Source: Schaedlerella arabinosiphila (lineage in GTDB: Bacteria > Bacillota > Clostridia > Lachnospirales > Lachnospiraceae). Taken from it: a DNA stretch of 64,000 bases. Positions 50,490 to 59,645 of this stretch are shown here, in pieces (the first letter of the stretch is position 1; the number at the start of each line of letters is the position of its first letter). The translations under genes were made by a program, and so were the position numbers. Where the stretch lies: contig NZ_RHJS01000002.1 in NCBI RefSeq assembly GCF_003885045.1, forward strand, positions 4,022,501 through 4,086,500, read 5' to 3'. Below the pieces are notes generated by a model, which was not told the DNA's origin, ran no database searches, and saw only the letters and a list, made by a program, of their open reading frames with translations.

Positions 50490-51866
50490 TTATATGTGTG
50501 TTTCGGCTCCTGATAGTTTTTTCAGAAGGATTCCTACGTCAATGGGCTTTGAGAGGAAATCATCCATACCGCTTTCCATGGCCCGGTCCCGATCCTCCTT
50601 AAATGTATTGGCCGTACATGCAAAAATCGAAACCTTTCCCGCATCCGGCCTGTCCAGCCCCCGGATCTCCCTGGATGCCGTGCATCCGTCCATCACCGGC
50701 ATCTGCATATCCATCAATATGATGTCAAATTCTTCCGGTTCCGATTTTCGGAACAGCTCTACCGCCTCTTTTCCGTTTTCGGCATGGACGACCCGAAAGC
50801 CTCTCTCCGTAAGGATTTCCCGCAGGATTTCGGCATTCAGCTCGTTGTCCTCGGCCAACAGGATACTGGCCGGTTTCCCGTCCCGAAGTACATACGCTCC
50901 TTCGTCTCTCCCGGCCCTGTCCTCCTGGTGAAGCCTGGCGCGGTAATCCGGCGGTGCTTCGGAAACGGCGGACGGGACAATGACCGTAAATATGCTCCCC
51001 ACGTTTTCGCTGCTTTCCACCTGGATCGTTCCGCCCATCGCCTCCACGATCAGGCGGCTCAGCGGCATACCCAGGCCGGTGCCCTTCACCCCCTGGGAAG
51101 AGGGGTTCGGCTCCTGGCTGAACAGTTCAAAGATCTTTTCAAGAAACTCTCCGCTCATGCCGATCCCGGTATCCTCACATCGGTAAGTCATTTCCACATG
51201 GTTCTGATCAATCCTTTTCTGGCTCACCGACAGGGTGATCCGTCCGCCTGACGGCGTGAATTTGGCTGCATTTCCGACAATATTCATCAGCACCTGCTTC
51301 ATCCTGGTTCCGTCAGTCTCTATGCAAGGCTCGAAAATGTCCTTCTCCACCGCAAATTCCACACCCCGGCTTACGATATTGTCATGCTGCATGGACCAGA
51401 CCGCGTCCAGCATGGTTTCCAGCATGACCGGTTCCATGACCAGATCCACCTTGCCTGCCTGGAGCTTTGATACGTCCAGTACGTCATTTACCAGTGAGAG
51501 CAGATAGTTGGCCGTACCGTAGGATTTGCGGAGCCAGTCCTTGACCTGCTCCCTCTGCTCCGCCTTGTCAATATTGAGCATCATCATATGGTTCAGCCCG
51601 ATCAGTCCGTTGAGCGGAGTCCGAATCTCATGGCTCATGTTGGAAAGAAATTCGCTCTGTGCCCTTGCCCTTTCCGTAGCCAGCCTTGTTTTCTGATAAG
51701 CCGTCAGCAGCGCCGGCAGCATCACAAGCATCGACAGCATCACAAATGCCTGCGTATTCGAGACAGACCGGTATATCTGCCGGATATAGATTCCCGCGGC
51801 CACGCCAAAGCCCGCCGCAGTGAAGCCCAGCAGTATCCCGCGTATTATTTTGCTTTCCTTATTCAT
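50490..51866 (-). CDS. Hybrid histidine kinase with receiver, without sensor domain
   Basis: 458 residues. Two N-terminal membrane helices (about 8-25, 40-56), HisKA with H in NMSHEIRTPLNGLIG, HATPase_c (DTGIGM, GTGLGMPL), then REC with D in IILMDMQMPV. No extracellular sensor loop, so the signal probably comes from a partner. Its start lies eight bases inside the end of the Ig-like surface protein gene, so the surface protein is a likely partner. AGGTGG is five bases upstream. Confidence 0.9.
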   Translation of the reverse strand: MNKESKIIRGILLGFTAAGFGVAAGIYIRQIYRSVSNTQAFVMLSMLVMLPALLTAYQKTRLATERARAQSEFLSNMSHEIRTPLNGLIGLNHMMMLNIDKAEQREQVKDWLRKSYGTANYLLSLVNDVLDVSKLQAGKVDLVMEPVMLETMLDAVWSMQHDNIVSRGVEFAVEKDIFEPCIETDGTRMKQVLMNIVGNAAKFTPSGGRITLSVSQKRIDQNHVEMTYRCEDTGIGMSGEFLEKIFELFSQEPNPSSQGVKGTGLGMPLSRLIVEAMGGTIQVESSENVGSIFTVIVPSAVSEAPPDYRARLHQEDRAGRDEGAYVLRDGKPASILLAEDNELNAEILREILTERGFRVVHAENGKEAVELFRKSEPEEFDIILMDMQMPVMDGCTASREIRGLDRPDAGKVSIFACTANTFKEDRDRAMESGMDDFLSKPIDVGILLKKLSGAETHI

Positions 51867-54294
51867 GGCCGCCACCTCGATTCACTGTATATTTTCTCAC
51901 CAGGCAGGCCGATCCCGCCAATAGGAAGCAGATCGTCAGCCACAGCACCGCCGGGCTTTTTTCCTGTTTTGTATCCTCTGTCTTTGTACTCCCGGCAGAG
52001 GGCGTATCCGTATTCCTGAAAATCCTGGTGATCGGCTTCAAAACGCCGCCTGAGAGCTTCTTCTGTTCTTCAATCCGAAACGTCACCTGCTCCTCCTCCT
52101 GGTTTCCTGCCAGATCTTCTGCCGCAATCCGGATGTGGTAGTCTCCCGGCTCCTGAAAAGAGCGGGTGAAAATCCGGCAGTCTGCCTCCAGTCTCATTTT
52201 TTCGTCGTTCACCAGGATTTCTTTGAGATATTCTCCTTTCCCGTCCACCGATATACTGACCGCTGCCGTCTCCTCGTAGGAATTTCCGTCTTCTACATCA
52301 GAGACGCGGATTCTGGGAGGCGTATGGTCAATCCAAAACACCGCCTCCGCCGTGGATTCGTTTCCTGCTGCATCCTCTGCCCTGACCTGCAGCATTCTCA
52401 CACCCTCTTTCGTGATCTTTCTTCCCGTGGTGTAGAAGGCTCCGTCCAGGGTGATCTCATAAGAATACTCCGTATCGTCTGCAACCACCTCATCCTTTCC
52501 GTAGTTCCACTGGAAATAGGGCACATATACGCCCTGCATCTGATCCACATAGCGTATGACCGGATTGGTCTGATCCACAATGACCTGGCTGTCCTGGCTG
52601 CTCTCATGACCCGCCCTGTCCTTTGCCGTCACATGGATCTCATAGGTTCCGTCCTCCTTCAGAGGAACCTCCCATTCAAGTTCCCGGGCACCTGTAAAAG
52701 GCTCCGGCATCTGTTCTTTTTCCTCCAACAGTTCTCTTTGTTCCTCTGAAGTCACTTTCCAGACCTCCATCCTGCCCAGGGCAAGGTCGTTTTCCTCCCG
52801 GATCAGGATCTTCCCTGTGACCGGCGTTCCTGTGATCATCTGGTCATGGATGCCTTCGCTCCGAATGTCCGGGGCAGTCTTGTCGATGTAGACCAGCCTG
52901 CTCTCCGACCGGTAATTGCCCGCCCAGTCCTGTGCTTCAGCGACCACCGGTATCCCGTTTCCGCCTTCCGACGGAAGCTCCACGGTAAACCCGGCCTCCA
53001 TACGGTCCGCACCTGTGTTAAAATCGTTCTCTTTATGCACCAGAAGTTCGCCGCCGGCATAGCACTTCAGGCACCGTAGCCCGGAACTCAAAGACGGATC
53101 TGACACCGTTACGTAGACACTGACCGGCCCGGAATGCCAGGCATCCATCCCACCCTCTGCTTCCACCTGCAGCTCCGGCGGCCGGTCTTCACAGAGGATC
53201 TTCTCTGATACCCCGGTTTCCGAATAATTGCCTGCTTTGTCCACCGCGTAAGCTTCCACCTTTCCCTGAAAGCCGGGATTCAATAGGATGCTTCCGCTCT
53301 CCCCTTTCAGCACCCCTTCAATGCCGTCTCCCGCCTTATAATAGATCGCCTCCATACCACTGCCTTCGTCCGTGCTCTTTACGGTCAGCTCCACAGGCCC
53401 GTTTGACATAATCACGCCGTCCCTGATTACGTTGTTGTAAGAAAAGTGAACCTTCTGGGGCTTTGTCATATCCACCTGGAAGCGAAATTCCTTTTCAAAT
53501 ACAATTTCCGGCTCCGGGGGCGGTACAGGCGCGGGATCATCCTTTACTGCCGTATCCGGCACTTCCGGTCGATTCCCGGTATCCTGATCCTCTGGTTTTT
53601 CCATACCTGGATTCTGTTCCGATTCCCCCAGCAGACCCATTTCTGCTGATTCATTTTTTCCTGAATGATTCTCTCCTGCTCCGTTTTTCTTCGAATGATT
53701 TCCCTCTGTCTCATCTGCTCCTGCTCCATTTTCCTCTGAATCATTTTTTCCTGCTCCGTTTTCCTCTGAATCATTTTCTCCTGCTTTGTTTTCCTCTGAA
53801 TCGTTTTCTTCTGCTTTGTTTTCCTCTGAATCGTTTTCTTCTGCTCCGTTTCCCTCTGAATCATTTTCTTCTGTTTCGTTTCCTTCTGTTCCGCTCCCTT
53901 CCGGGCCGTCCTGATCCGGCCCTGTGCTCACTTGTTCCATCCATACCCGAAGTGTGTTCTCTCCGTCCTTAAAGAGATCTCCCGCCAGATATACGCTTTC
54001 TTCCGGCTGTCCCTCCATCAGTTCCAGCATCCCCTCCTGTCTCGTATTGTCTGCTGCCGCAAATTCATACCTTGTAACCGCACCTGGCTGTTTGTGGATG
54101 ATCCGGATCTCAGGGCCGGCCTTATAATAGCCCTGGCTGCCGTCCGGCTCATCATACCGGATCTCCGGCATGATGAGTTCCGCCGATCTTCTGTGCTGTC
54201 TGATCCCCTGGCCCGCGTAGGCCGTAACCGCATATACTGAAAACAGCACCGCAATGCCTGTCCCCAGCAGATGCATTTTTATCTTCATCTTCAA
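51859..54294 (-). CDS. Cell-surface protein with Ig-like domains and acidic repeat linker
   Basis: 811 residues. Signal peptide 1-27 (cut near AYA|GQ), an N-terminal Ig-like domain, then about 140-215 made of octapeptide-like acidic repeats (ENDSEENKAE, ENDSEENGAG), then four or more bacterial Ig-like domains with the AEDAAGN, AKDRAGH and AVDKAGN motifs at domain ends (about 290-750), and a C-terminal membrane helix (about 780-800). It should be exposed outside. It is the middle gene between a pseudokinase-like membrane protein and a sensorless hybrid kinase. No enzyme domain is seen. Confidence 0.8.
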   Translation of the reverse strand: MKMKIKMHLLGTGIAVLFSVYAVTAYAGQGIRQHRRSAELIMPEIRYDEPDGSQGYYKAGPEIRIIHKQPGAVTRYEFAAADNTRQEGMLELMEGQPEESVYLAGDLFKDGENTLRVWMEQVSTGPDQDGPEGSGTEGNETEENDSEGNGAEENDSEENKAEENDSEENKAGENDSEENGAGKNDSEENGAGADETEGNHSKKNGAGENHSGKNESAEMGLLGESEQNPGMEKPEDQDTGNRPEVPDTAVKDDPAPVPPPEPEIVFEKEFRFQVDMTKPQKVHFSYNNVIRDGVIMSNGPVELTVKSTDEGSGMEAIYYKAGDGIEGVLKGESGSILLNPGFQGKVEAYAVDKAGNYSETGVSEKILCEDRPPELQVEAEGGMDAWHSGPVSVYVTVSDPSLSSGLRCLKCYAGGELLVHKENDFNTGADRMEAGFTVELPSEGGNGIPVVAEAQDWAGNYRSESRLVYIDKTAPDIRSEGIHDQMITGTPVTGKILIREENDLALGRMEVWKVTSEEQRELLEEKEQMPEPFTGARELEWEVPLKEDGTYEIHVTAKDRAGHESSQDSQVIVDQTNPVIRYVDQMQGVYVPYFQWNYGKDEVVADDTEYSYEITLDGAFYTTGRKITKEGVRMLQVRAEDAAGNESTAEAVFWIDHTPPRIRVSDVEDGNSYEETAAVSISVDGKGEYLKEILVNDEKMRLEADCRIFTRSFQEPGDYHIRIAAEDLAGNQEEEQVTFRIEEQKKLSGGVLKPITRIFRNTDTPSAGSTKTEDTKQEKSPAVLWLTICFLLAGSACLVRKYTVNRGGGHE

Positions 54295-54323
54295 TTCCTC
54301 CTTCTGCTGTCTCTGGAGAAGCC

Positions 54324-54376
54324 CCGGATTCTGGTTTCCGCCTGCAGGGCAGGCACCGTTCCCGGCCAGAATCCGG
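54324..54376 (-). terminator. Intercistronic hairpin after the pseudokinase-like gene
   Basis: CCGGATTCTGG (54324-54334) and CCAGAATCCGG (54366-54376) pair, with an inner GCCTGC/GCAGGC hairpin. It lies between the stop at 54379 and the next start at 54294. Without a T-run it may lower, not stop, downstream transcription. Confidence 0.5.
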
Positions 54377-54378
54377 CC

Positions 54379-55722
54379 TTACTCCGCGTCAGCCCTTGAA
54401 TCCTGTTGTTCTTCCAGCTTGTGATAACTCTCCAGGCTCTTTAAGTCTGGATAGAAGCCCTCCAGCGTCTCCAGTTCCTTCCGGTATTCTTCCCCGGTCA
54501 TATCCTCCATCTCCGCAAGGATCTCCAGCGCCTTTTCGGCCAGCGGCTGCGAATCCGGTATACGCGAGAGCGCTTCCTTTCCTGTGGCAAGCGCTGTCTC
54601 CTTATTCCTCTCCGTCTCCAGCGTGATCCGTCTCAGATACGCGGATTCCAGCAGTTCTTCCTGAATCTCTGTCCCGCACAGGATCTGATAGGCTTCCAGA
54701 GCCTGCTCCTTCATCTCCTCCCGGTCATATGCAGCGGCCAGATACCGGAACAGCTCCCTTTTCAGGTTTTCTCCCTGCTCAATGATCTCCCGGTTGTCCT
54801 CCGCCGTATTCTGGAGTACATATTCCTGGAGGGCGTCCACATGGTCTTCCAGTTCTTTCATTCCGTCCTGGGGATACGCTTTGCTCCCCTGTATTTTTGT
54901 TTCCCTCTCTGCTTCTTCCTCTGTTCCGTCCGGATTGTGTATCCCTCCTTCCGTCTCCGGATCTTCCTCAACAACCTGCTCCTGCATCTCCTGCAGTACT
55001 GCTCCCAGCCCCTCCGCCTGTTCCAGCAGCTTCCTTGCCTGCTCTTCTGATTCCCGTTTTCTGACAAAATATAAACATGATACTGCCAGGATGACTGCCG
55101 CGGCGGGGATGAGCAGCCATAAGATCGGTAACTTTTTTCCCTGCTTCCGGCCGCGGCTGCGTACCGCCGGAAGGTCTCTCTGAATCTGCTTTAAATCTTC
55201 ATATTGTTTCTTAGAATTTTTACAAAGACATTTGTCAATGATCTTTTCCAACCGGTTTTCTTCCCGGCTTGTTAATGAAGGCTCAACGTGTACGTTAGCC
55301 AGTATGAATTGTATGGTCTTGGCATAACCATATAGATCCAGGGAAAGTTTCGTATTCTCCCTGATTTGAACGATTGGTTTTACAAAATGATCCCGCATGG
55401 CCCGCTTCTGCATATTCCGCAGGACAAATTCATTGCTTTCCGCCTCCAGGTCCAGCAGCAGAAGCCCTCCGTCCGCCGTCACCAGCACACTGTACGGATT
55501 CACATAACGGTAACCCTGGCTGCCAAAGCATCTGTGGAACTGTTCGATCTGATGGAGCAGTTCGCGCATCCATTCAAACAGAAGCGTCTTTTCTATCTCC
55601 CTGCTGTGTTTCAGCCTGTAGATCAGCAGTTCGCCCTGGACATAGTCCATTGCCGGCCGGCAGCGTCCTCCATGCTCTATAAATTTTAAAACGTCATAAT
55701 GGTTTACAATTGGTGCATCCAC
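54379..55722 (-). CDS. Membrane protein with degenerate protein-kinase-like domain and extracellular helical region
   Basis: 447 residues. Residues about 1-190 look like a shortened protein kinase fold: YRYVNPYSVLVTADGG at the place of the HRD-K-N loop and LLLLDLEAES at the place of DFG, but the catalytic Asp of HRD is missing, so it is likely a pseudokinase. One membrane helix at about 203-222. The outer part (230-447) is helical and TPR-like. The layout resembles EssB of type VII secretion, but no EssC or WXG100 genes are near, so I do not call it EssB. Start GTG 55722 is the first possible but lies against AAAGGA, so it is uncertain. Confidence 0.6.
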   Translation of the reverse strand: MDAPIVNHYDVLKFIEHGGRCRPAMDYVQGELLIYRLKHSREIEKTLLFEWMRELLHQIEQFHRCFGSQGYRYVNPYSVLVTADGGLLLLDLEAESNEFVLRNMQKRAMRDHFVKPIVQIRENTKLSLDLYGYAKTIQFILANVHVEPSLTSREENRLEKIIDKCLCKNSKKQYEDLKQIQRDLPAVRSRGRKQGKKLPILWLLIPAAAVILAVSCLYFVRKRESEEQARKLLEQAEGLGAVLQEMQEQVVEEDPETEGGIHNPDGTEEEAERETKIQGSKAYPQDGMKELEDHVDALQEYVLQNTAEDNREIIEQGENLKRELFRYLAAAYDREEMKEQALEAYQILCGTEIQEELLESAYLRRITLETERNKETALATGKEALSRIPDSQPLAEKALEILAEMEDMTGEEYRKELETLEGFYPDLKSLESYHKLEEQQDSRADAE

Positions 55723-55878
55723 TCCTTTCTACAATATTGACAGTCAATTTTCATGAAAATCCATTGAAAACTTAAACCAGAACTGATCTTGATAAAACAG
55801 ATGATCAAATGATTTGGAATCAGAGTAATAGTATGATACTTTATTTTTCAGGAAATTGCAAGCACTTTTTATTTTTTC

Positions 55879-55907
55879 TTTACAAAACACAAAAAATACA
55901 CTAAACT
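55879..55907 (+). promoter_or_regulatory. Candidate promoter of pfp
   Basis: TTTACA (55879-55884), 17 bases, TAAACT (55902-55907), giving a leader of about 100 bases. The rest of the 288-bp gap is AT-rich. Confidence 0.4.
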
Positions 55908-56010
55908 AGTAATTGTAGTTTTTTTGCAGAGCGGATGAGATTCCGCGTATCTGATCAGTGCTTGGCAGAAGCATGGTCAGTTTTATCAAATCATACGGAG
56001 GTACTATATC

Positions 56011-57258
56011 ATGAAGGGAAATGTAATCGTCGGTCAGTCAGGCGGACCGACTGCCGCTATCAATTCGAGTCTCGCCGGTGTATACCGCACCGCTAAGGAC
56101 CGCGGGGCCGGAAAGGTCTATGGAATGCTGCACGGAATCCAGGGATTGCTGCAGGAACGGTATATAGATTTATCTGAGTATATCACCACGGAGCTGGATG
56201 CAGAGCTTTTGAAGAGGACGCCTGCCGCTTTTCTCGGCTCCTGCCGTTATAAGCTGCCGGAAATCCACGAGGACAGAGACGTCTACGACAAGATTTTTGA
56301 GATCCTGGAAAAGCTCAATATCGAAGCATTTATCTATATCGGCGGCAATGACTCCATGGATACGATCAAGAAGTTATCTGACTATGCCATCATCACCGGA
56401 TTCAAGACCCGTTTTATCGGCTGCCCGAAGACCATTGACAACGACCTGGCCCTGACAGACCACACGCCGGGATACGGAAGCGCGGCCAAGTACATCGGCA
56501 CATCCGTGAAGGAGATCATCCGCGACAGCTTCTGTCTGGAATACTCCAAGGGTCTGGTTTCCATCATCGAAATCATGGGAAGAAATGCCGGCTGGCTGAC
56601 CGGCGCCGCTGCCCTTGCAAAAGGGGAGGACTGCTCCGGACCGGATCTGATCTATCTTCCGGAGGTTGCCTTTGATATCCAGAAGTTCGGCGACAAGGTA
56701 AGACAGATCCTGACGAAAAAGTCATCCGCTGTCATCGCTGTTTCCGAAGGAATCCGTCTGGACGACGGACGTTATGTATGCGAGCTGGGACAGAGCATCG
56801 ACTTTGTTGACGCCTTTGGCCACAAGCAGCTTTCCGGTACTGCCAATTATCTGGCAAGCTATATTGCCGGGGATATCGGCTGCAAGTCCCGTGCCATTGA
56901 GCTGAGCACCCTGCAGAGATCCGCTTCCCACTGCGCTTCCCGTGTGGACATCCTGGAAGCTTACCAGGTAGGCGGCGCTGCGGTAAAAGCTGCGGACGAG
57001 GGAGACAGCGGCAAGATGGTTGTCATCCAGCGTCTGTCTGACGACCCGTATCAGAGCGGAACAGAAGTAAAGGACGTTCATAAGATCGCCAACGACGAGA
57101 AGCTTGTTCCAAGAGCATGGATGAATGAAGACGCGGACTATGTGACAGATGAGTTTGTGAACTATGTACGTCCTCTGATCCAGGGCGATGTATCACCTGT
57201 CATGGTAGACGGTATTCCGAGACACCTGTTTCCGAATCCGATGACAGACGGAAAATAA
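56011..57258 (+). CDS. pfp: Pyrophosphate-type 6-phosphofructokinase
   Basis: 415 residues. VGQSGGPTAAINSSLAG, YIGGNDSMDTIKKL and CPKTIDNDL. Asp after GGN and Lys in PKTIDND are the two markers of PPi use, so this enzyme probably works in both directions of glycolysis with pyrophosphate. GGAGG lies nine bases before the ATG. It is quite different from the PFK at 33.4 kb. Confidence 0.9.
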   Translation: MKGNVIVGQSGGPTAAINSSLAGVYRTAKDRGAGKVYGMLHGIQGLLQERYIDLSEYITTELDAELLKRTPAAFLGSCRYKLPEIHEDRDVYDKIFEILEKLNIEAFIYIGGNDSMDTIKKLSDYAIITGFKTRFIGCPKTIDNDLALTDHTPGYGSAAKYIGTSVKEIIRDSFCLEYSKGLVSIIEIMGRNAGWLTGAAALAKGEDCSGPDLIYLPEVAFDIQKFGDKVRQILTKKSSAVIAVSEGIRLDDGRYVCELGQSIDFVDAFGHKQLSGTANYLASYIAGDIGCKSRAIELSTLQRSASHCASRVDILEAYQVGGAAVKAADEGDSGKMVVIQRLSDDPYQSGTEVKDVHKIANDEKLVPRAWMNEDADYVTDEFVNYVRPLIQGDVSPVMVDGIPRHLFPNPMTDGK

Positions 57259-57334
57259 ATTCGCGATTGTGCACGGCGCTGTGTGAACAGCAACATATGC
57301 CATGTGCAAAAACTAAATTTATTTCATTTTGATC

Positions 57335-57363
57335 TTGACAAAGCCGCTCCTATACTATATACT
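57335..57363 (+). promoter_or_regulatory. Promoter of tRNA-Arg
   Basis: TTGACA (57335-57340), 17 bases, TATACT (57358-57363). One of the best promoters in the window, 31 bases before the tRNA. Confidence 0.8.
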
Positions 57364-57394
57364 AATATGTGTTGTGAGCGGCTTCATCAAGTAT

Positions 57395-57468
57395 GTGCGA
57401 TTAGCTCAGCTGGATAGAGCGTCTGGCTACGGACCAGAAGGTCGGGGGTTCGAATCCTCTATCGCACG
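57395..57468 (+). tRNA. tRNA-Arg (ACG)
   Basis: Acceptor GTGCGAT (57395-57401) pairs with ATCGCAC (57461-57467), discriminator G. D-loop AGCTGGATAGAGC; anticodon stem TCTGG/CCAGA with loop CTACGGA gives anticodon ACG; T-loop GGTTCGAATCC. 74 bases; CCA is not encoded. Confidence 0.96.
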
Positions 57469-57472
57469 TTTT

Positions 57473-57506
57473 AAAAAACCACGGATTATGATTCTGTGGT
57501 TTTTTT
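57473..57506 (+). terminator. Terminator after tRNA-Arg
   Basis: AAAAAACCAC and GTGGTTTTTT pair around a 14-base centre, starting five bases after the tRNA. Confidence 0.85.
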
Positions 57507-57658
57507 ATTCTGCAGAAATTTTCCCCGATATACCAACCGATGAACATACTTTAGATTATGATATTGCAAAACGGAAAACCCGCGCCCCCGCAGATTTTCC
57601 GTTTTTTATATGCAGCGCGGCAATCGCGCCGTACTGTTCTGGAACAGCATACTGTATT

Positions 57659-58747
57659 TTATTGATTCCGAAACCGTTCTGTCTGGCTGCTGATCAGCTC
57701 CGCGTCGTCAAAGTAATTGATCTTCATCGCAGCCTTCACATCCTGCAATGTCTCCGCAGCCCTTTTCTCCGCCTTCTCGCTGCCTTTTCTGAGGATCTCA
57801 TATACATACGGAATATCCTTCTGATATTCCTTTCTCCGCTTTCTGATGGGCTCTAATTCCGCCTGCAGAACCGCGTTGAGGAAACGCTTTACCTTCATAT
57901 CGCCCAGGCCGCCCCGCTTATAATGCGCTTTGAGCTCTTCCAGGTCTGTATAATCCGGCAGAAATTCCGGAAAATATTCCGGCCTGCAGAACGCGTCCAG
58001 ATAGGTGAATACCGTATTGCCCTCCAGCTTGCCCGGGTCCTCGATACGGATATGGGTGGGGTCTGTAAACATGCTGAACACCTTCTGCTTAATCTCTTCA
58101 GGTTCCTCGGAAAGATAAATGCAGTTGTTCAGCGACTTGCTCATCTTTGCCTTGCCGTCGGTTCCCGGAAGGCGCATACAAGCCTGGTTGTCCGGCAGCA
58201 AAATCTCCGGCTCCACCAGGGTATCCCCGTACACGGAATTGAACTTCCGCACGATCTCCTTCGTCTGTTCCAGCATGGGAAGCTGATCCTCCCCTACCGG
58301 CACCGTGGTAGCCTTAAACGCAGTGATATCCGCCGCCTGGCTGATCGGATACGTGAAAAAACCGACCGGGATGCTTGCTTCGAAATTACGCATCTGGATC
58401 TCGGACTTCACGGTAGGATTCCTCTGCAGCCTGGATACAGTCACCAGGTTCATATAGTAAAAAGACAGCTCGCACAGCTCAGGCACCTGCGACTGGATGA
58501 ACAGCGTGGACTTTTCCGGGTCCAGACCGCATGCCAGATAGTCCAGCGCCACTTCGATGATGTTCTGGCGCACCTTTTCCGGATTGTCCGCATTGTCCGT
58601 CAATGCCTGGGCATCCGCGATCATAATAAATATATCGTCAAACCCTCCGGACTCCTGCAGCTCCACCCTTCTTCTCAAAGAGCCGACATAATGTCCTACG
58701 TGCAGCTTACCGGTAGGTCTGTCTCCTGTCAACATTGTCTTTTCCAT
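57659..58747 (-). CDS. trpS: Tryptophan--tRNA ligase
   Basis: 362 residues, class I. HIGH-type GKLHVGHYVGSL and KMSKS in GKAKMSKSLNN. It charges tRNA-Trp. It starts 35 bases after the PAP2 gene, so there is no room for a T-box leader; it is probably co-transcribed with it. Confidence 0.95.
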   Translation of the reverse strand: MEKTMLTGDRPTGKLHVGHYVGSLRRRVELQESGGFDDIFIMIADAQALTDNADNPEKVRQNIIEVALDYLACGLDPEKSTLFIQSQVPELCELSFYYMNLVTVSRLQRNPTVKSEIQMRNFEASIPVGFFTYPISQAADITAFKATTVPVGEDQLPMLEQTKEIVRKFNSVYGDTLVEPEILLPDNQACMRLPGTDGKAKMSKSLNNCIYLSEEPEEIKQKVFSMFTDPTHIRIEDPGKLEGNTVFTYLDAFCRPEYFPEFLPDYTDLEELKAHYKRGGLGDMKVKRFLNAVLQAELEPIRKRRKEYQKDIPYVYEILRKGSEKAEKRAAETLQDVKAAMKINYFDDAELISSQTERFRNQ

Positions 58748-58782
58748 CGTTCCTTTTTCCTCCCTGTAAAGATGTATCCTGT

Positions 58783-59469
58783 TTATTTATTCTGCAGCAT
58801 CGCCGCCCTTGCCGGCCTTCTCTGAGAATACCTGCGTACCTCCGGCGCATAGAAGAACTGATACAGCATGTAAGCCATGACTATGGCAGCCGCCACGTCG
58901 ATCACGGAATGCTGCTTAAGAAACATCGTTGCCAGTATGATCAGCACGGCAAGTATATACGTTGCGGCGCAGACCGGCTTATTGCTCTGCAGCTTCCTGC
59001 TCCGGCTGACCGCAATACACGCTGCCAGCGAATTATATACGTGGATGCTGGGCATCACGTTGGTGGGCGTATCCGCCCGGTATAAAAGCTTCACCATATC
59101 CACGAACACGTTGTCCCGTTCAAAAGAATAGGGCCTGATGTTCAGCCCGTTGGGAACCAGCGTGGATATAATGAGAAAAATGGTCATCCCTGTAAACATC
59201 AGCTTTGCAAGCCTGTAAAATCCTTCTTTATCTGTAAAAAAGAAATACAGCATCACCGCCGCGATAAATACGAACCACAATAAATACGGCACGATGAAAT
59301 ATTCGATAAACGGAATCTTATCGTCAATCGCCGCATGAATCACGTGATAATTCCTGGTCACATGCTTCTCCAGATATAAAAACCAGGGTATATAGATCAG
59401 AAAATAGCTGAATACCCATCCGTGCTTATATTTTTTCAGCAGTTCTGCCGTCCTCTCCCTCCATGTCAT
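58783..59469 (-). CDS. PAP2 family phosphatase
   Basis: 228 residues, six helices. The motif parts PSIHVYNSLAA and LKQHSVIDVAAAIVMA match the second and third PAP2 signature blocks. It removes phosphate from a lipid or polyprenyl phosphate at the membrane. Followed by trpS; upstream is a lipid kinase gene, which would make the opposite kind of change. Confidence 0.85.
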   Translation of the reverse strand: MTWRERTAELLKKYKHGWVFSYFLIYIPWFLYLEKHVTRNYHVIHAAIDDKIPFIEYFIVPYLLWFVFIAAVMLYFFFTDKEGFYRLAKLMFTGMTIFLIISTLVPNGLNIRPYSFERDNVFVDMVKLLYRADTPTNVMPSIHVYNSLAACIAVSRSRKLQSNKPVCAATYILAVLIILATMFLKQHSVIDVAAAIVMAYMLYQFFYAPEVRRYSQRRPARAAMLQNK

Positions 59470-59645
59470 ATGAAACGCTCCCTCTTATATTGATGATCCC
59501 CCTGTACCTTTTTCTCAAGAGTATTTTTTTCATTCTCCCGATTATAGCACGATTCCACCATAACAACAAGGAAGTTTACAAAACATTCATATAATTTCTT
59601 CAAAATCATATTGTAATTTTTCCCAGGCCGGACGCCCCGTTGTTT

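Noticed and set aside
54379..55722. EssB of a type VII secretion system
   Set aside because: The layout is similar, but no EssC, EsaA, YukD or WXG100 genes are in the window and no motif match could be shown.
58748..58782. T-box leader before trpS
   Set aside because: Only 35 bases separate it from the upstream gene, too short for a T-box.
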